Shown: positions 55,865 through 64,000 of the stretch, one piece after another
Layout: each line of letters begins with the position of its first letter
Numbering within the stretch: position 1 is the stretch's first letter
DNA from: Leeia speluncae
GTDB lineage: Bacteria > Pseudomonadota > Gammaproteobacteria > Burkholderiales > Leeiaceae
Reading direction: 5' to 3'
Assembly: GCF_020564625.1 (NCBI RefSeq)
Contig: NZ_JAJBZT010000004.1
Coordinates: 62,001-126,000, forward strand
Length of the DNA stretch: 64,000 bases
Made by a program: the position numbers and the translations under genes
The notes under the pieces: model-generated
Seen by the model: only the letters and a program-made list of their open reading frames with translations
Told to the model about the DNA's origin: nothing
The model's database searches: none

Positions 55865-56478
55865 TAGAGTGATTCCATAAATGCATCTAGTGAGGTTTGC
55901 AAGGTGCTGATGGACTCTTCTGGCATGAGTTGTGTTAAGTGACAAGTAAAGTTTCTTGCTTCTAGCGCAAAGTTCACTTCCACCACTAACGCACAACGCC
56001 AATTCAGTTGTTCTGGTTGGAATAGCATACTAGCTGGCGTGTCTTTTGCCATGATGGATGGCGCAGAGAAACTCATGCTGGTTCCGAGCAAATCACCAAT
56101 GCCAGTTAAACAGGCTCCCACTAAGACATTGGCCACATCAAGCAATAATTCGTCTTTTTGGGTGTCTGATAAATTCTCATCGTACCCCATTAAATCAGCT
56201 ACATCGCCATGGCTATCTTTGTGGAAAATCGCAATCGCCTCTCCACGGATGGTTCCAAGAAAGGCTTGCCGAACGGCAGATACCTCTGTGGATTCTCCAA
56301 TCAGTTTGCCAATCGCGACATTAATTTCAGCCACGTCAACGATGTTAATTCTTGGAACAGATAAGGTAACAAATGCACCTAAAAGCTGTGCCAATGAGTT
56401 GCCCGCTTGGCCCATTGCAATATTAGAAACTTCTTGCAATACGTCTTTTTGGTCATTGGTAAGTAGGGTAAGGCTCAT
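55864..56478 (-). CDS. CheC-family chemotaxis phosphatase
   Basis: 204 residues. The CheC phosphatase signature [DS]-x3-E-x2-N-x22-P occurs exactly once in canonical form (D12, E16, N19, P42). It occurs again near residue 113 in the form E-x3-D-x2-N-x22-P, so the second site has Asp in place of Glu. CheC proteins dephosphorylate CheY~P. The gene overlaps the response regulator upstream (ATGA) and the cyclase downstream (TAATG), so all three are translated as a block. No CheD is adjacent. The adjacent CheY-like protein is the obvious substrate. Confidence 0.88.
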   Translation of the reverse strand: MSLTLLTNDQKDVLQEVSNIAMGQAGNSLAQLLGAFVTLSVPRINIVDVAEINVAIGKLIGESTEVSAVRQAFLGTIRGEAIAIFHKDSHGDVADLMGYDENLSDTQKDELLLDVANVLVGACLTGIGDLLGTSMSFSAPSIMAKDTPASMLFQPEQLNWRCALVVEVNFALEARNFTCHLTQLMPEESISTLQTSLDAFMESL

Positions 56479-56843
56479 AGCGTTACTCCATATTGTTTGA
56501 GTACGCTCAGTACTTCATTCGGATTGACTGGCTTTTTCAGGAATGCAATTGCACCTAGCTGTTTGACTCGTTCTTGGGCAATTGGTTGGATATCTGCAGA
56601 GACAACAATAACAAAACTATTCATGCCTTCTTTGCGCAACTCTTCTAGCACTCCGAAACCATCGAGCTCAGGCATGGTTAAGTCTAAAAACATGATTTCT
56701 GCTTTACCTTCTCGGTACGCAGCTAACGCTTCTAATCCATTTCCTGCCTGGGAAATAGATATATCCCATCCTTCCGGCAATGCTTTGATCAGCATTTTTC
56801 TTGCCATTGGCGAGTCATCAACAACGAGTACAGGAATTGTCAT
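56475..56843 (-). CDS. Single-domain CheY-like response regulator
   Basis: 122 residues, receiver domain only. The acidic pocket is D9/D10 (VVDDSPMAR), the phospho-acceptor is D54 in MFLDLTMPELDG, the switch Ser is S82 and the conserved Lys is K104 in FLKKP. No output domain. It is the first gene of the CheY-CheC-cyclase operon and is not next to cheA/fliM-type chemotaxis genes on the same strand. It probably acts as a phosphoryl carrier read by the CheC-like and PAS-GGDEF partners. Confidence 0.9.
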   Translation of the reverse strand: MTIPVLVVDDSPMARKMLIKALPEGWDISISQAGNGLEALAAYREGKAEIMFLDLTMPELDGFGVLEELRKEGMNSFVIVVSADIQPIAQERVKQLGAIAFLKKPVNPNEVLSVLKQYGVTL

Positions 56844-57201
56844 AGCATTTTTCTTTTAAGAATATCGACATCATGTATAAAGGATAGCCAGATTTGAAAA
56901 TAACATCAAAGGTATTTTTTAGCCATCTCTGATAAATATTAAGACTTCTAAAATACTTTTATGCAAGTATCGCCTGTCTTGTTCTTACAAAGAACATCAA
57001 GAATGATTGGAAAAGTGTTGTTTTTTAATTAGAATTCGGATATCAGTGCTGTCAAATATGCTTGTTAGTATTTATTATGGCATCACAAGTGCGATAGTCG
57101 AGTATGCTATGTTGCAGAGGGTGTTTTTTGCTGCTGCCCGAATTCTGAAGTGTCTTGCAATCTTGAAGCATATGTTTACTAACAGAAAATAAGTTTTCAC
57201 A
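56844..57201. promoter_or_regulatory. 358-base divergent control region (CheY operon / fliL operon) with a sigma-54-like site
   Basis: A/T-rich, with no convincing gene; a 61-codon open frame at 57007-57192 has no family features. A GG-N10-GC element, TGGCATCACAAGTGC with GG at 57079-57080 and GC at 57091-57092, fits the -24/-12 spacing of a sigma-54 promoter reading toward fliL. Its -12 box is GTGC rather than TTGC. It would start transcription about 100 bases before fliL. Confidence 0.4.
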
Positions 57202-57732
57202 ATGAAAAAAATCATCATTATTGTCGTAGCTTTATTGGTCGTTGCCGGAGGTGTTGGCGGTGGCGTTTGGTTCTTTATGTCTAAGCAGCACCCTGCTAAG
57301 CCTGCTGGTGAAAAAGCGGCAAAAGCAGAAGAGGGCGATGCAGAAGCTGAGGCAAAGGCTGATGAAGGTGATGCGGCGGATGAGGAAGAAGGGGATCATG
57401 AGAAGAAGCCCCCTGTATTTTACAAAATAGATCGTTTTGTGGTGAATGTCGATGGAGATCCGGAGAAGCGTGGCGTGATGTCCGTTGAGGTGCAGGCTGA
57501 ATTAGCCGATGCCAAGAAGCAAGAGAAAATGGAAGCATACAAACCAAAAATTCAAAGTGAATTAATTTTGTTGTTTGGTGCGCAAAAATTTGGCGAACTT
57601 TCTACTCCGGAAGGGAAAACCAAATTACTTGAAGAAGTTCGAGACAAAATCAATGAAGTGATTGGCGCTAGTTCTCCGAAGAAGGGGGCAAAGAGCGTTG
57701 CCTTTACTTCCTTGATTTTGGAAGAGCGTTAA
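57202..57732 (+). CDS. fliL: Flagellar basal-body-associated protein FliL
   Basis: 176 residues. An N-terminal membrane helix (~4-24, IIIIVVALLVVAGGVGGGVW) is followed by an unusually acidic Ala/Glu/Asp linker (~35-70). The periplasmic FliL domain follows (YKIDRFVVNVDG; LILLFGAQKFGELSTPEGK). FliL supports stator function near the motor. First gene of fliLMNOPQR. Confidence 0.93.
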   Translation: MKKIIIIVVALLVVAGGVGGGVWFFMSKQHPAKPAGEKAAKAEEGDAEAEAKADEGDAADEEEGDHEKKPPVFYKIDRFVVNVDGDPEKRGVMSVEVQAELADAKKQEKMEAYKPKIQSELILLFGAQKFGELSTPEGKTKLLEEVRDKINEVIGASSPKKGAKSVAFTSLILEER

Positions 57733-57799
57733 TTTTTGAATGCTGAGATGATAAAGTTTACTCATGCATGCAGAGTAAATTTAATTAACGAGTTGAGCC

Positions 57800-58801
57800 A
57801 TGGCTGACGATATTCTTTCTCAAGAAGAAGTCGATGCCCTCTTACGAGGTGTCACCGGCGAGGAAGATTCATCAGAAGAGTCTTCTGATGATAGCGGCGT
57901 TCGCTCGTACGATATTGGTCGGCAAGAGCGTATTGTTCGCGGTCGGATGCCGACCTATGAAATTATTAACGAGCGTTTTGCTCGATATTTTCGCGTCGCT
58001 ATCTTTAACTTTCTGAGACGCAATGCAGAGATTTCAGTTGGTCCAGTTCGGGTTTTAAAGTACAGCGAGTTTATTAGAAACTTGGTTGTACCCACAAATT
58101 TGAATTTGATTCATATAAAACCATTGAGAGGCACGGGGCTATTCATTTTTGATCCTGATTTAGTGTTCTTAGTGGTGGATAATTTATTTGGTGGTGATGG
58201 TCGTTTTCACATGCGAGTGGAAGGGCGCGACTTTACCCCGACTGAGCAACGCGTGATTCAACGTATGTTGCAACTCGTTTTTGAAGAATATGCAAAAGCA
58301 TGGCTTCCTGTTTTTCCGGTAGAGTTTGAGTACGTTCGGTCGGAGATGAATACTCAGTTTGCTAACATTGCAACCCCAACTGAAGTGGTCGTCGCGGTAT
58401 CATTTAAAATTGAATTAGGTTCTGGTGGTGGCGATTTCCACGTCTGTTTGCCTTACTCAATGATTGAGCCAATTCGTGACGTCCTTTACAGCTCGATGCA
58501 AGCAGATAGAGCTGAAGCAGATGATCGATGGGTTAAATTGTTGTCTCATCAAGTTCAGGCTGCTGAAGTTGATCTTGTGGCAAATCTTGGTAGTGCGCCC
58601 GTCACTTTAGGGCAAATCGTCAATTTAAAAGTGGGCGATGTAATTTCTCTTGATATTCCTGAAGCTATTGTTGCTGAAGTGGATGGCGTTCCGGTGCTAG
58701 AATGTAAATACGGCGTACTGAACGGTCAGTATGCTTTAAAAGTAGAAAAGATTCTGGCTGGTGCCGATAGCATGTTGAATTTTGGGGATGAGAATGGTTG
58801 A
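57800..58801 (+). CDS. fliM: Flagellar motor switch protein FliM
   Basis: 333 residues. The N-terminal CheY~P-binding peptide DDILSQEEVDALLRGV is intact, followed by YDIGRQERIVRGRMPTYE, the middle domain (LVFLVVDNLFGGDGRF) and the C-terminal SpoA domain. Part of the C-ring that sets rotation direction. Its end overlaps the start of fliN. Confidence 0.97.
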   Translation: MADDILSQEEVDALLRGVTGEEDSSEESSDDSGVRSYDIGRQERIVRGRMPTYEIINERFARYFRVAIFNFLRRNAEISVGPVRVLKYSEFIRNLVVPTNLNLIHIKPLRGTGLFIFDPDLVFLVVDNLFGGDGRFHMRVEGRDFTPTEQRVIQRMLQLVFEEYAKAWLPVFPVEFEYVRSEMNTQFANIATPTEVVVAVSFKIELGSGGGDFHVCLPYSMIEPIRDVLYSSMQADRAEADDRWVKLLSHQVQAAEVDLVANLGSAPVTLGQIVNLKVGDVISLDIPEAIVAEVDGVPVLECKYGVLNGQYALKVEKILAGADSMLNFGDENG

Positions 58802-59243
58802 TTCTGACGATACACAAGAGACTGAAGACTCCGGCATGGATGATTGGGCCGCAGCTCTTGCTGAGCAAGAGGCGTTTGACGCTGCTCAGAGTGCATCGGC
58901 TTCTCAAGCTCAAGCGGCCCCAGCTGCTGCTTCCAATCTATTTCCAAATTTTGGCGATGTAAATCCTTCTCAGGGTGTGCCAAGTAGCTTGGATATGATT
59001 CTTGATATCCCGGTTAGTTTAACGGTTGAGCTTGGTAGAACAAAAATTGCGATTCGTAGCTTACTTCAATTGGCGCAGGGTTCAGTGGTTGAGTTAGATG
59101 GTTTAGCTGGTGAACCAATGGATGTACTCGTCAATGGCTGTCTAATTGCTCAGGGTGAAGTGGTGGTAGTGAATGATAAATTTGGTATTCGTTTAACGGA
59201 TATCATCACCCCTGCTGAACGTATACGCCGTTTGCATAAATAA
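58794..59243 (+). CDS. fliN: Flagellar motor switch protein FliN
   Basis: 149 residues. An Asp/Glu- and Ala/Gln-rich N-terminus (~1-55) precedes the SpoA domain with LDIPVSLTVELGRTKIAI, GSVVELDGLAGEP and FGIRLTDIITPAERIRRL. The ATG at 58794 lies within the last codons of fliM with GGGG upstream, so translation is coupled; an ATG at 58788 is a close alternative. Confidence 0.95.
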   Translation: MVDSDDTQETEDSGMDDWAAALAEQEAFDAAQSASASQAQAAPAAASNLFPNFGDVNPSQGVPSSLDMILDIPVSLTVELGRTKIAIRSLLQLAQGSVVELDGLAGEPMDVLVNGCLIAQGEVVVVNDKFGIRLTDIITPAERIRRLHK

Positions 59244-59265
59244 TTTCTGATTGATTAATCTCTAT

Positions 59266-59694
59266 ATGCGACTAACTAAGCAAGTATTATCGGGTGCGTT
59301 AATCTCTGCACCATTGGTTCTACTTGCTGCACCAACATCTGCTTCTGCATCTCCTCTTTCATTCGGGTACTTTTTCCAGGTTATTTTTAGCTTGGTGTTT
59401 GTGATTGCGCTTGTGCTTGGCGCTGTTTGGGCCATGAAGCGCTTGTCTCTCGGTGTGCCTGGAATGAAAACGCCAGTGAAGTTGATTGGTGGTACGATGC
59501 TAGGCGGGAAGGAAAGAGTTGTTGTGATTGAGGTTGAGGGTGAGTGGCTAGTATTAGGTGTTACTGCACAAAATATCACAGTATTAAAACAATTGGATAA
59601 ACCGCCCGTATCTGATGCCGAATCAACGATGGTTGCGCCAAAATTTAAGCAATGGCTACAAGTCGCACTTCAGAAGTACAAGCAAAATAAATGA
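59266..59694 (+). CDS. fliO: Flagellar biosynthesis protein FliO
   Basis: 142 residues. A signal-like hydrophobic N-terminus (~8-28) is followed by one membrane helix (~38-60, [22 protein letters not shown]) and a cytosolic domain with [18 protein letters not shown]. FliO assists assembly of the FliP/Q/R export pore. Overlaps fliP by four bases (ATGA). Confidence 0.9.
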   Translation: MRLTKQVLSGALISAPLVLLAAPTSASASPLSFGYFFQVIFSLVFVIALVLGAVWAMKRLSLGVPGMKTPVKLIGGTMLGGKERVVVIEVEGEWLVLGVTAQNITVLKQLDKPPVSDAESTMVAPKFKQWLQVALQKYKQNK

Positions 59695-60449
59695 AACTAG
59701 CTCATCCATTTCGCCGATACCTTTGGATTGCTTTGCCTTTGGCTCTCCTGTCTTCTGTTGCTTTTGCTGCGAATACGCTGCCCGCATTTTCAAGCCAGCC
59801 AACGCCTGGTGGTGGTACTGAATACACGCTTTCGCTACAAACATTAATTCTATTAACGTCACTCACTTTCCTACCTGCAGCATTGTTGATGATGACTGCA
59901 TTTACTCGGATTGTGATTGTCCTGTCTTTATTGAGGCAGGCGATTGGTACGGTGCAATCCCCTCCAACGCAAGTGATTGTTGGGCTGTCGCTTTTTCTTA
60001 CCTTTTTTGTGATGTCACCGACGCTAGATGAAATTTATCAAAAAGCGTACCTCCCTTTCTCGCAAGATCAAATTACCTTTAATCAAGCAATTGATGAGGC
60101 GGAGAAGCCGCTTCGAACCTTTATGCTGAGACAAACTAGAGAAAAAGATTTGAGTTTGTTTCTGGAGTTATCTAATAGCGCAAAGCCAAACTCGCCGGAT
60201 GATATTGGGATGAAGGCGTTGATTCCTGCTTATGTCACTAGCGAGCTGAAAACCGCCTTTCAAATTGGATTTTTGATTTATATTCCATTTTTGATTATTG
60301 ATATGGTGGTGGCTTCGGTGCTGATGTCGATGGGTATGATGATGATTTCGCCTGTGACCGTCTCGTTACCATTTAAATTAATGCTATTTGTGTTGGTGGA
60401 TGGTTGGCCGCTGCTGATTGGGTCTCTTGTTAAGAGCTTTTACGTTTAA
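59691..60449 (+). CDS. fliP: Flagellar export gate protein FliP
   Basis: 252 residues. A cleavable-type N-terminal segment (ending AFAA), then membrane helices with [27 protein letters not shown] (shown in part), the [14 protein letters not shown] loop, and the C-terminal [20 protein letters not shown]. Core of the export pore. Unbroken. Confidence 0.97.
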   Translation: MKLAHPFRRYLWIALPLALLSSVAFAANTLPAFSSQPTPGGGTEYTLSLQTLILLTSLTFLPAALLMMTAFTRIVIVLSLLRQAIGTVQSPPTQVIVGLSLFLTFFVMSPTLDEIYQKAYLPFSQDQITFNQAIDEAEKPLRTFMLRQTREKDLSLFLELSNSAKPNSPDDIGMKALIPAYVTSELKTAFQIGFLIYIPFLIIDMVVASVLMSMGMMMISPVTVSLPFKLMLFVLVDGWPLLIGSLVKSFYV

Positions 60450-60460
60450 AGGGGATGTAA

Positions 60461-60730
60461 ATGACACCTGAACTGGTAATTACCCTAATTGAACGCGCCT
60501 TAATGGTTTTGATTATGGTGGCAGCACCAATGCTGCTGGCAGGCTTAGTGACCGGGTTGATTGTGTCTATCTTTCAGGCGGCTACACAAATCAACGAAAT
60601 GACATTAACGTTTATCCCGAAGTTGATTGTGACATTTTTGGTGATGGTGTTGGCAGGCCCTTGGATGATCGAAGTGGTAACGGATTACACCATTCGACTC
60701 TTTACTGATATTCCCTCCCTGATCGGTTGA
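60461..60730 (+). CDS. fliQ: Flagellar export gate protein FliQ
   Basis: 89 residues, two membrane helices, with GLVTGLIVSIFQAATQINEMT and FIPKLIVTFLVM typical of FliQ. Eleven bases after fliP. Confidence 0.97.
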   Translation: MTPELVITLIERALMVLIMVAAPMLLAGLVTGLIVSIFQAATQINEMTLTFIPKLIVTFLVMVLAGPWMIEVVTDYTIRLFTDIPSLIG

Positions 60731-60751
60731 TCGCATTGCGATCACAGTTAT

Positions 60752-61543
60752 ATGATCACCATTACTCAGGAACAACTGTACTTTTGGATTAACCAGTTCT
60801 TCTGGCCACTTGTTCGTATTTTGGCTTTCCTTGCGGTAGACCCCATTTTTTCCATCAAAACGATTCCGCGCCGTGTCAGCATTGGTTTAGCGGTTGCGTT
60901 AACGCTGGTTGTTGTTCCCTCGTTGGAAACCGTGCAAATCGCCTCTCCGTCAGGACCTCAGGGCTTTATGCTATTACTTCAGCAAATTGTCATTGGTGTA
61001 TCTATTGGCTTTGTCGCTCGTTTAACTTTTACTGCTATCGAATTCGCTGGTAACTTGTCCGGCACGCAGATGGGTTTAGCATTTGCTGCTCAGCTAGACC
61101 CGGTGCACGGTTCTCAGACGCCTGTTGTTGCACAGTTATTTAGTATTATGGCCACCTTGGTCTTTTTGGCGATGAATGGCCACCTAATGATGTTAAGTGT
61201 AATCATCCAAAGCTTTCATCTATTCCCTATTTATCCCGCGCCTGTATCGGCATCTGCTTTTTCGGCGTTAGTGTATTTTGGGGAGAGAGTATTTTCGCTT
61301 GGTATTTTGCTCTCACTGCCGGTTGTCGCGACCTTGCTCATGACAAACTTGGTGATTGGCATGATTGCGAGAGCATCTCCTCAGATGAACTTGTTTGCAG
61401 TAGGTTTTCCGATTACGCTTGTGATTGGCTTTGCCGCTTTGTATTTTTCATTGCCTTCTATGCCAAGCCTGCTTGGCAGTATGTTTGACCAAATGGTGAA
61501 GTTCCAGTTTGAACTGCTTAAAGCTTTGCGCCCCAGTGGTTAG
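60752..61543 (+). CDS. fliR: Flagellar export gate protein FliR
   Basis: 263 residues, six or so membrane helices; RILAFLAVDPIFSIKTIPRRV near the start, GFVARLTFTAIEFAGNLSGTQMG in the middle, and NLFAVGFPITLVIGFAALY near the end. Last gene of the operon; flhB/flhA do not follow. Its last bases overlap the convergent astE by four bases. Confidence 0.97.
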   Translation: MITITQEQLYFWINQFFWPLVRILAFLAVDPIFSIKTIPRRVSIGLAVALTLVVVPSLETVQIASPSGPQGFMLLLQQIVIGVSIGFVARLTFTAIEFAGNLSGTQMGLAFAAQLDPVHGSQTPVVAQLFSIMATLVFLAMNGHLMMLSVIIQSFHLFPIYPAPVSASAFSALVYFGERVFSLGILLSLPVVATLLMTNLVIGMIARASPQMNLFAVGFPITLVIGFAALYFSLPSMPSLLGSMFDQMVKFQFELLKALRPSG

Positions 61544-62577
61544 GATGCAATATGTGGTTCAATATCGCTTTCAATGACCATTAACCCTGCCCGCAATCCT
61601 GGCTTGACGTGACGATTAGGGAAGACGACTCGCTCTTCTTCATGAGTCACGCAATACTGGTAGTCTTTGTCAGTCGCTAAGATGGTGCCTTTTGGATAGG
61701 CCGTGAAGTTTTCTACTTCATCATCGATTAGCAGCCTAAAGTCTGAATCCGTCTTTCTTTCAAGTTCGTTAATAATTTTGAATACTTTGGGCGTCATGCT
61801 CGCTACTGGAATTTCGCCTCCTGAAATCAATTGCCGAATTGCTAAGGTGACTGAAGAAAACGCTTCAAGGTTATTTTCACCAAACGGTAATGCTTTACCT
61901 AATTCAAGGGTGAGCGCATCTGCATTGACTAATTGGCTAGTGAAATAACTGAATGTACCTGCAGGTTTTGCATTTAGTAATACCGCCTCAATGCCCGCAT
62001 TGCCCATCCAATTGACTAATGTTTTGGAAAGCATGGGGCCTATTTTGAATGGTGCAATGGCAAAACGCTTGTAGAAAGAGCCCCGAATGGCGGTATGCAT
62101 ATCTAGATGCACAAAAGTAGTCTCACTGCTTTGGCTGCTATCATGAATAAAACGTTGGATAATGTTTTCTATTTCAAGCGCTCTCATTGTTTCTTTGCTT
62201 TGAGGCATTTCATGATGTTTGCCAGAAAAGAGGCGATTGAGGTCATCGTCGATAAATCGTTTGTTTTGCCGCATTGCTTCGATATTGCCAAACAAAAATA
62301 GAATGTTCCCTTGTATAGAAATGCTTTCTTGGGCAATCTCTTGAATTAGCTGATTGCATATTTCAATAGGGGCGGTTTCGTTGCCGTGTATGCCGCTAGA
62401 GATAATGTATGAGTTAGTGGAAGATTGGATATTTGTTCGATAGAACAAAATTGCGCCATGCCCCAACCATTTCCAGCTAAGTGTGCCAGAAATAGCCCCT
62501 TCAGGACACTCTGGCGTCAGGGAGGATAAGGTGGTTTGAAGGAAGTCTTGCAAGAAGGCTGGAACAGTTTGATGCAT
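61540..62577 (-). CDS. astE: Succinylglutamate desuccinylase
   Basis: 345 residues, zinc carboxypeptidase-like (AstE/AspA family). Metal ligands are in SSGIHGNETAPIE (HxxE) and VHLDMHTAIRGS. DDDLNRLFSG and the catalytic Glu in LELGKALPFGEN complete the AstE pattern. It releases glutamate from N-succinylglutamate, the final step of the AST arginine pathway. No other ast genes are in the window, so it is either a lone copy with the rest elsewhere or a related deacylase. Convergent with fliR with a four-base overlap. Confidence 0.88.
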   Translation of the reverse strand: MHQTVPAFLQDFLQTTLSSLTPECPEGAISGTLSWKWLGHGAILFYRTNIQSSTNSYIISSGIHGNETAPIEICNQLIQEIAQESISIQGNILFLFGNIEAMRQNKRFIDDDLNRLFSGKHHEMPQSKETMRALEIENIIQRFIHDSSQSSETTFVHLDMHTAIRGSFYKRFAIAPFKIGPMLSKTLVNWMGNAGIEAVLLNAKPAGTFSYFTSQLVNADALTLELGKALPFGENNLEAFSSVTLAIRQLISGGEIPVASMTPKVFKIINELERKTDSDFRLLIDDEVENFTAYPKGTILATDKDYQYCVTHEEERVVFPNRHVKPGLRAGLMVIESDIEPHIAS

Positions 62578-62722
62578 GGCAATATGTGCTTTTCAATTTT
62601 GTTCAGAATATCCCCATTCTAAGTACTTTTGCCATGGTTGTTCTGTGCGCTTGCCGCAGTTCTGACTTTTTATGGCGCATCTGATTTGATAGTGCTCAAC
62701 ACGATTGTTTTGGAAGATGAAC

Positions 62723-64000
62723 ATGCGATACCTGACGGAAGATGTACTGGCGCATACGCTGGCTTTTTTACGTGCCCACGAGCCATTTAGAAGTATGTCC
62801 TCTGCTCATCTTGAGTTGATGTTGGATGAAGCGACAATCGTGGATTATCCGCATGATAGCGTATTGGCTTCTCCTGCCTTGGGAGAAAAAGATACTTTTT
62901 ATATTGTGCTACAAGGGGTTGTGCTGGGTGAGCAACCTCTCGCTGGTCAAGAGCCAATTGAACAAGAGCCAATTTGGTGGTTAACCGATGGTGAGTGCTT
63001 CCCTCTGGGGGCATTATTGCTAAGAAGACCTGTTGCAGGCGTGTATCGGGCAAAGTCGAATACGCGCTGCTTAGAAGTACCAGGTAGAGTGTTTCGGGAG
63101 TTGATGGAGGTCTCAACCTTTTTTGCGGACTTCTGTACTCGTAGATTGGCATCCTTGCTTGAAGCATCTAAGCGTACGTTCCAAGCAGAGTTTGCACAAA
63201 GTGTGCGGGATCAAGGCTCTATGCACACTTCTCTTGGTCATATCATTCGGTGTGATCCTATCTATTGCAAAAGTGAAGAGCCTATTTATCGCGTCATGCA
63301 GACAATGGACGAGGCTCGGATTGGTTCGATGATCATCGTTGATGATGCTTTGCATCCGATCGGTTTATTTACCTTGCAAGATGTATTAAGTCGGGTAGCG
63401 GTGCCTCAAACGGATCCTACCTTACCCATTTCGGCGGTTATGTCGAGCGGTGTGATTACATTACCGGCTCATGCGAGTGTGTTAGATGCCACTTTGACGA
63501 TGGCAAAGTTTGGTATCCGCCATGTGTTAGTCGTAGAAGAGGGGCGTTTGCAGGGCGTTGTATCAGAACGCGACCTGTTTGGATTGCAACGAACAAGCCT
63601 CAGACAAGTTGGACAAGCTATTCGATTAGCGGCCAATGAAGACGATCTGCGTGCGGCCAGTAAGGATATTCGGCAGCTTACCTATAGTATGTTAGCGCAG
63701 GGCGTCTCAGCCGAACATTTAACCCAGATTGTTTCAACATTAAATGATGTTTTGACGAGCAGAATTTTGGATCTGTGTTTACGAGATGTGATCCCTGCTG
63801 GCATGCAGTATTGCTGGTTAGCATTTGGCAGCGAAGGTCGGTTGGAACAAACGCTGTCAACCGATCAGGATAATGGTTTAGTTTTCCTGCCACCTGTCGG
63901 TATGTCGAATGACGAGGCGCGCGACATCTTATTACCTGCCGCAGAGAAGGTAAATTTAATGTTGTCTGCCATCGGATTCCCATTGTGTGCAGGTAATGTG
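62723..64000 (+). CDS. cNMP-binding/CBS/DUF294 nucleotidyltransferase-like signalling protein (3' end outside window)
   Basis: The frame is open from the ATG at 62723 (GGAAG six bases upstream) to the last base, 426 codons. Residues ~1-140 resemble a cyclic-nucleotide-binding-type domain (YIVLQGVVLGE; FPLGALLLRRP). Two CBS domains follow (~170-230 with ARIGSMIIVDD and ~235-290 with FGIRHVLVVEEGRLQGVVSERD). A linker then leads to the DUF294 putative nucleotidyltransferase with the hallmark FGSEGRLEQTLSTDQDN near residue 368-384. In this family the gene is often followed by a DEDD-type exonuclease; that lies beyond the window. Role presumed regulatory; substrate unknown. Confidence 0.9.
   Translation, partial: MRYLTEDVLAHTLAFLRAHEPFRSMSSAHLELMLDEATIVDYPHDSVLASPALGEKDTFYIVLQGVVLGEQPLAGQEPIEQEPIWWLTDGECFPLGALLLRRPVAGVYRAKSNTRCLEVPGRVFRELMEVSTFFADFCTRRLASLLEASKRTFQAEFAQSVRDQGSMHTSLGHIIRCDPIYCKSEEPIYRVMQTMDEARIGSMIIVDDALHPIGLFTLQDVLSRVAVPQTDPTLPISAVMSSGVITLPAHASVLDATLTMAKFGIRHVLVVEEGRLQGVVSERDLFGLQRTSLRQVGQAIRLAANEDDLRAASKDIRQLTYSMLAQGVSAEHLTQIVSTLNDVLTSRILDLCLRDVIPAGMQYCWLAFGSEGRLEQTLSTDQDNGLVFLPPVGMSNDEARDILLPAAEKVNLMLSAIGFPLCAGNV

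Noticed and set aside
57007-57192. 61-codon open frame upstream of fliL
   Set aside because: A/T-rich, no ribosome-binding site, no recognisable family, and it covers the putative promoter region; treated as non-coding.
62787-63355. Minus-strand open frames within the last gene
   Set aside because: They lie antisense to the continuous cNMP-CBS-DUF294 frame that runs off the window end, whose motifs are unmistakable.
1-64000. Search for CRISPR arrays, tRNA/rRNA genes, transposases, integrases and toxin-antitoxin pairs
   Set aside because: No regularly spaced repeats, cloverleaf-like sequences, transposase/integrase motifs or paired small ORFs were recognised on either strand; reading by eye can miss degenerate cases.

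Overview
The window is chromosomal DNA of a motile, rod-like Gram-negative bacterium. SecB, LspA, periplasmic EnvC/CtpA/Slt/HtrA proteins, type IV pili and a flagellar export operon place it in the Proteobacteria. The mix of genes (PilY1/PilC-type pilus tip protein with a minor pilin cluster, bioBFHCD, ileS-lspA-ispH, IleS with a C-terminal zinc finger, long transaldolase) fits Betaproteobacteria, most likely around the Neisseriales/Chromobacteriaceae. That placement is an inference from gene content; no rRNA is present. I see no tRNA, rRNA, CRISPR array, insertion sequence, prophage or attachment site.

Region 1 (1-6.7 kb), sugars and polyols: the end of a mannitol/arabinitol-type dehydrogenase, a SmoS-like sorbitol dehydrogenase, an AraC regulator and a xylulokinase form one co-directional polyol catabolic unit closed by a hairpin terminator. 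Then come a divergent DMT exporter/AraC pair and transaldolase, which would receive pentose phosphates made by the kinase. Region 2 (6.8-16.5 kb, minus strand): a cytosolic FIST-domain chemoreceptor, tcdA, ampD, guaD, and the cell-wall/glycolysis row gpmI-envC-ctpA. Region 3 (16.8-20.2 kb, plus): grx, secB, an SH3-domain protein, gpsA and a DUF475 membrane protein. Region 4 (20.3-25.4 kb, minus): trmL and the biotin operon bioB-F-H-C-D, with a 17-bp palindrome between bioB and comF.

Region 5 (25.5-32.2 kb): comF, an orphan periplasmic sugar-binding protein, then lower glycolysis (gapA, pyk, mgsA) with structured 5' leaders, followed by a two-gene unit pairing a degenerate chemoreceptor-tip protein with an ODP-type metallo-beta-lactamase-fold (di-iron) protein. 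Region 6 (32.2-43.2 kb): an aldehyde dehydrogenase, Slt transglycosylase, two transporters, an HtrA protease divergent from a Nif3-like protein with only 17 bp between the start codons, a membrane chemoreceptor and a DUF1513 protein without a visible export signal.

Region 7 (43.3-49.5 kb): type IV pilus accessory operon pilY1-fimT-pilV-pilW-pilX-pilE. Region 8 (49.5-54.8 kb, minus): ribF-ileS-lspA-ispH. Region 9 (54.9-56.8 kb, minus): a compact response regulator-CheC phosphatase-PAS/GGDEF operon with overlapping genes. Region 10 (57.2-61.5 kb, plus): fliL-M-N-O-P-Q-R, converging on astE; the window ends in a cNMP/CBS/DUF294 nucleotidyltransferase-like gene. Sensing and motility (three chemoreceptor-like genes, a CheC/CheY/c-di-GMP module, pili, flagella) are the main accessory theme, and the best candidates for something little described are the receptor-tip/ODP pair and the CheY-CheC-diguanylate cyclase operon.
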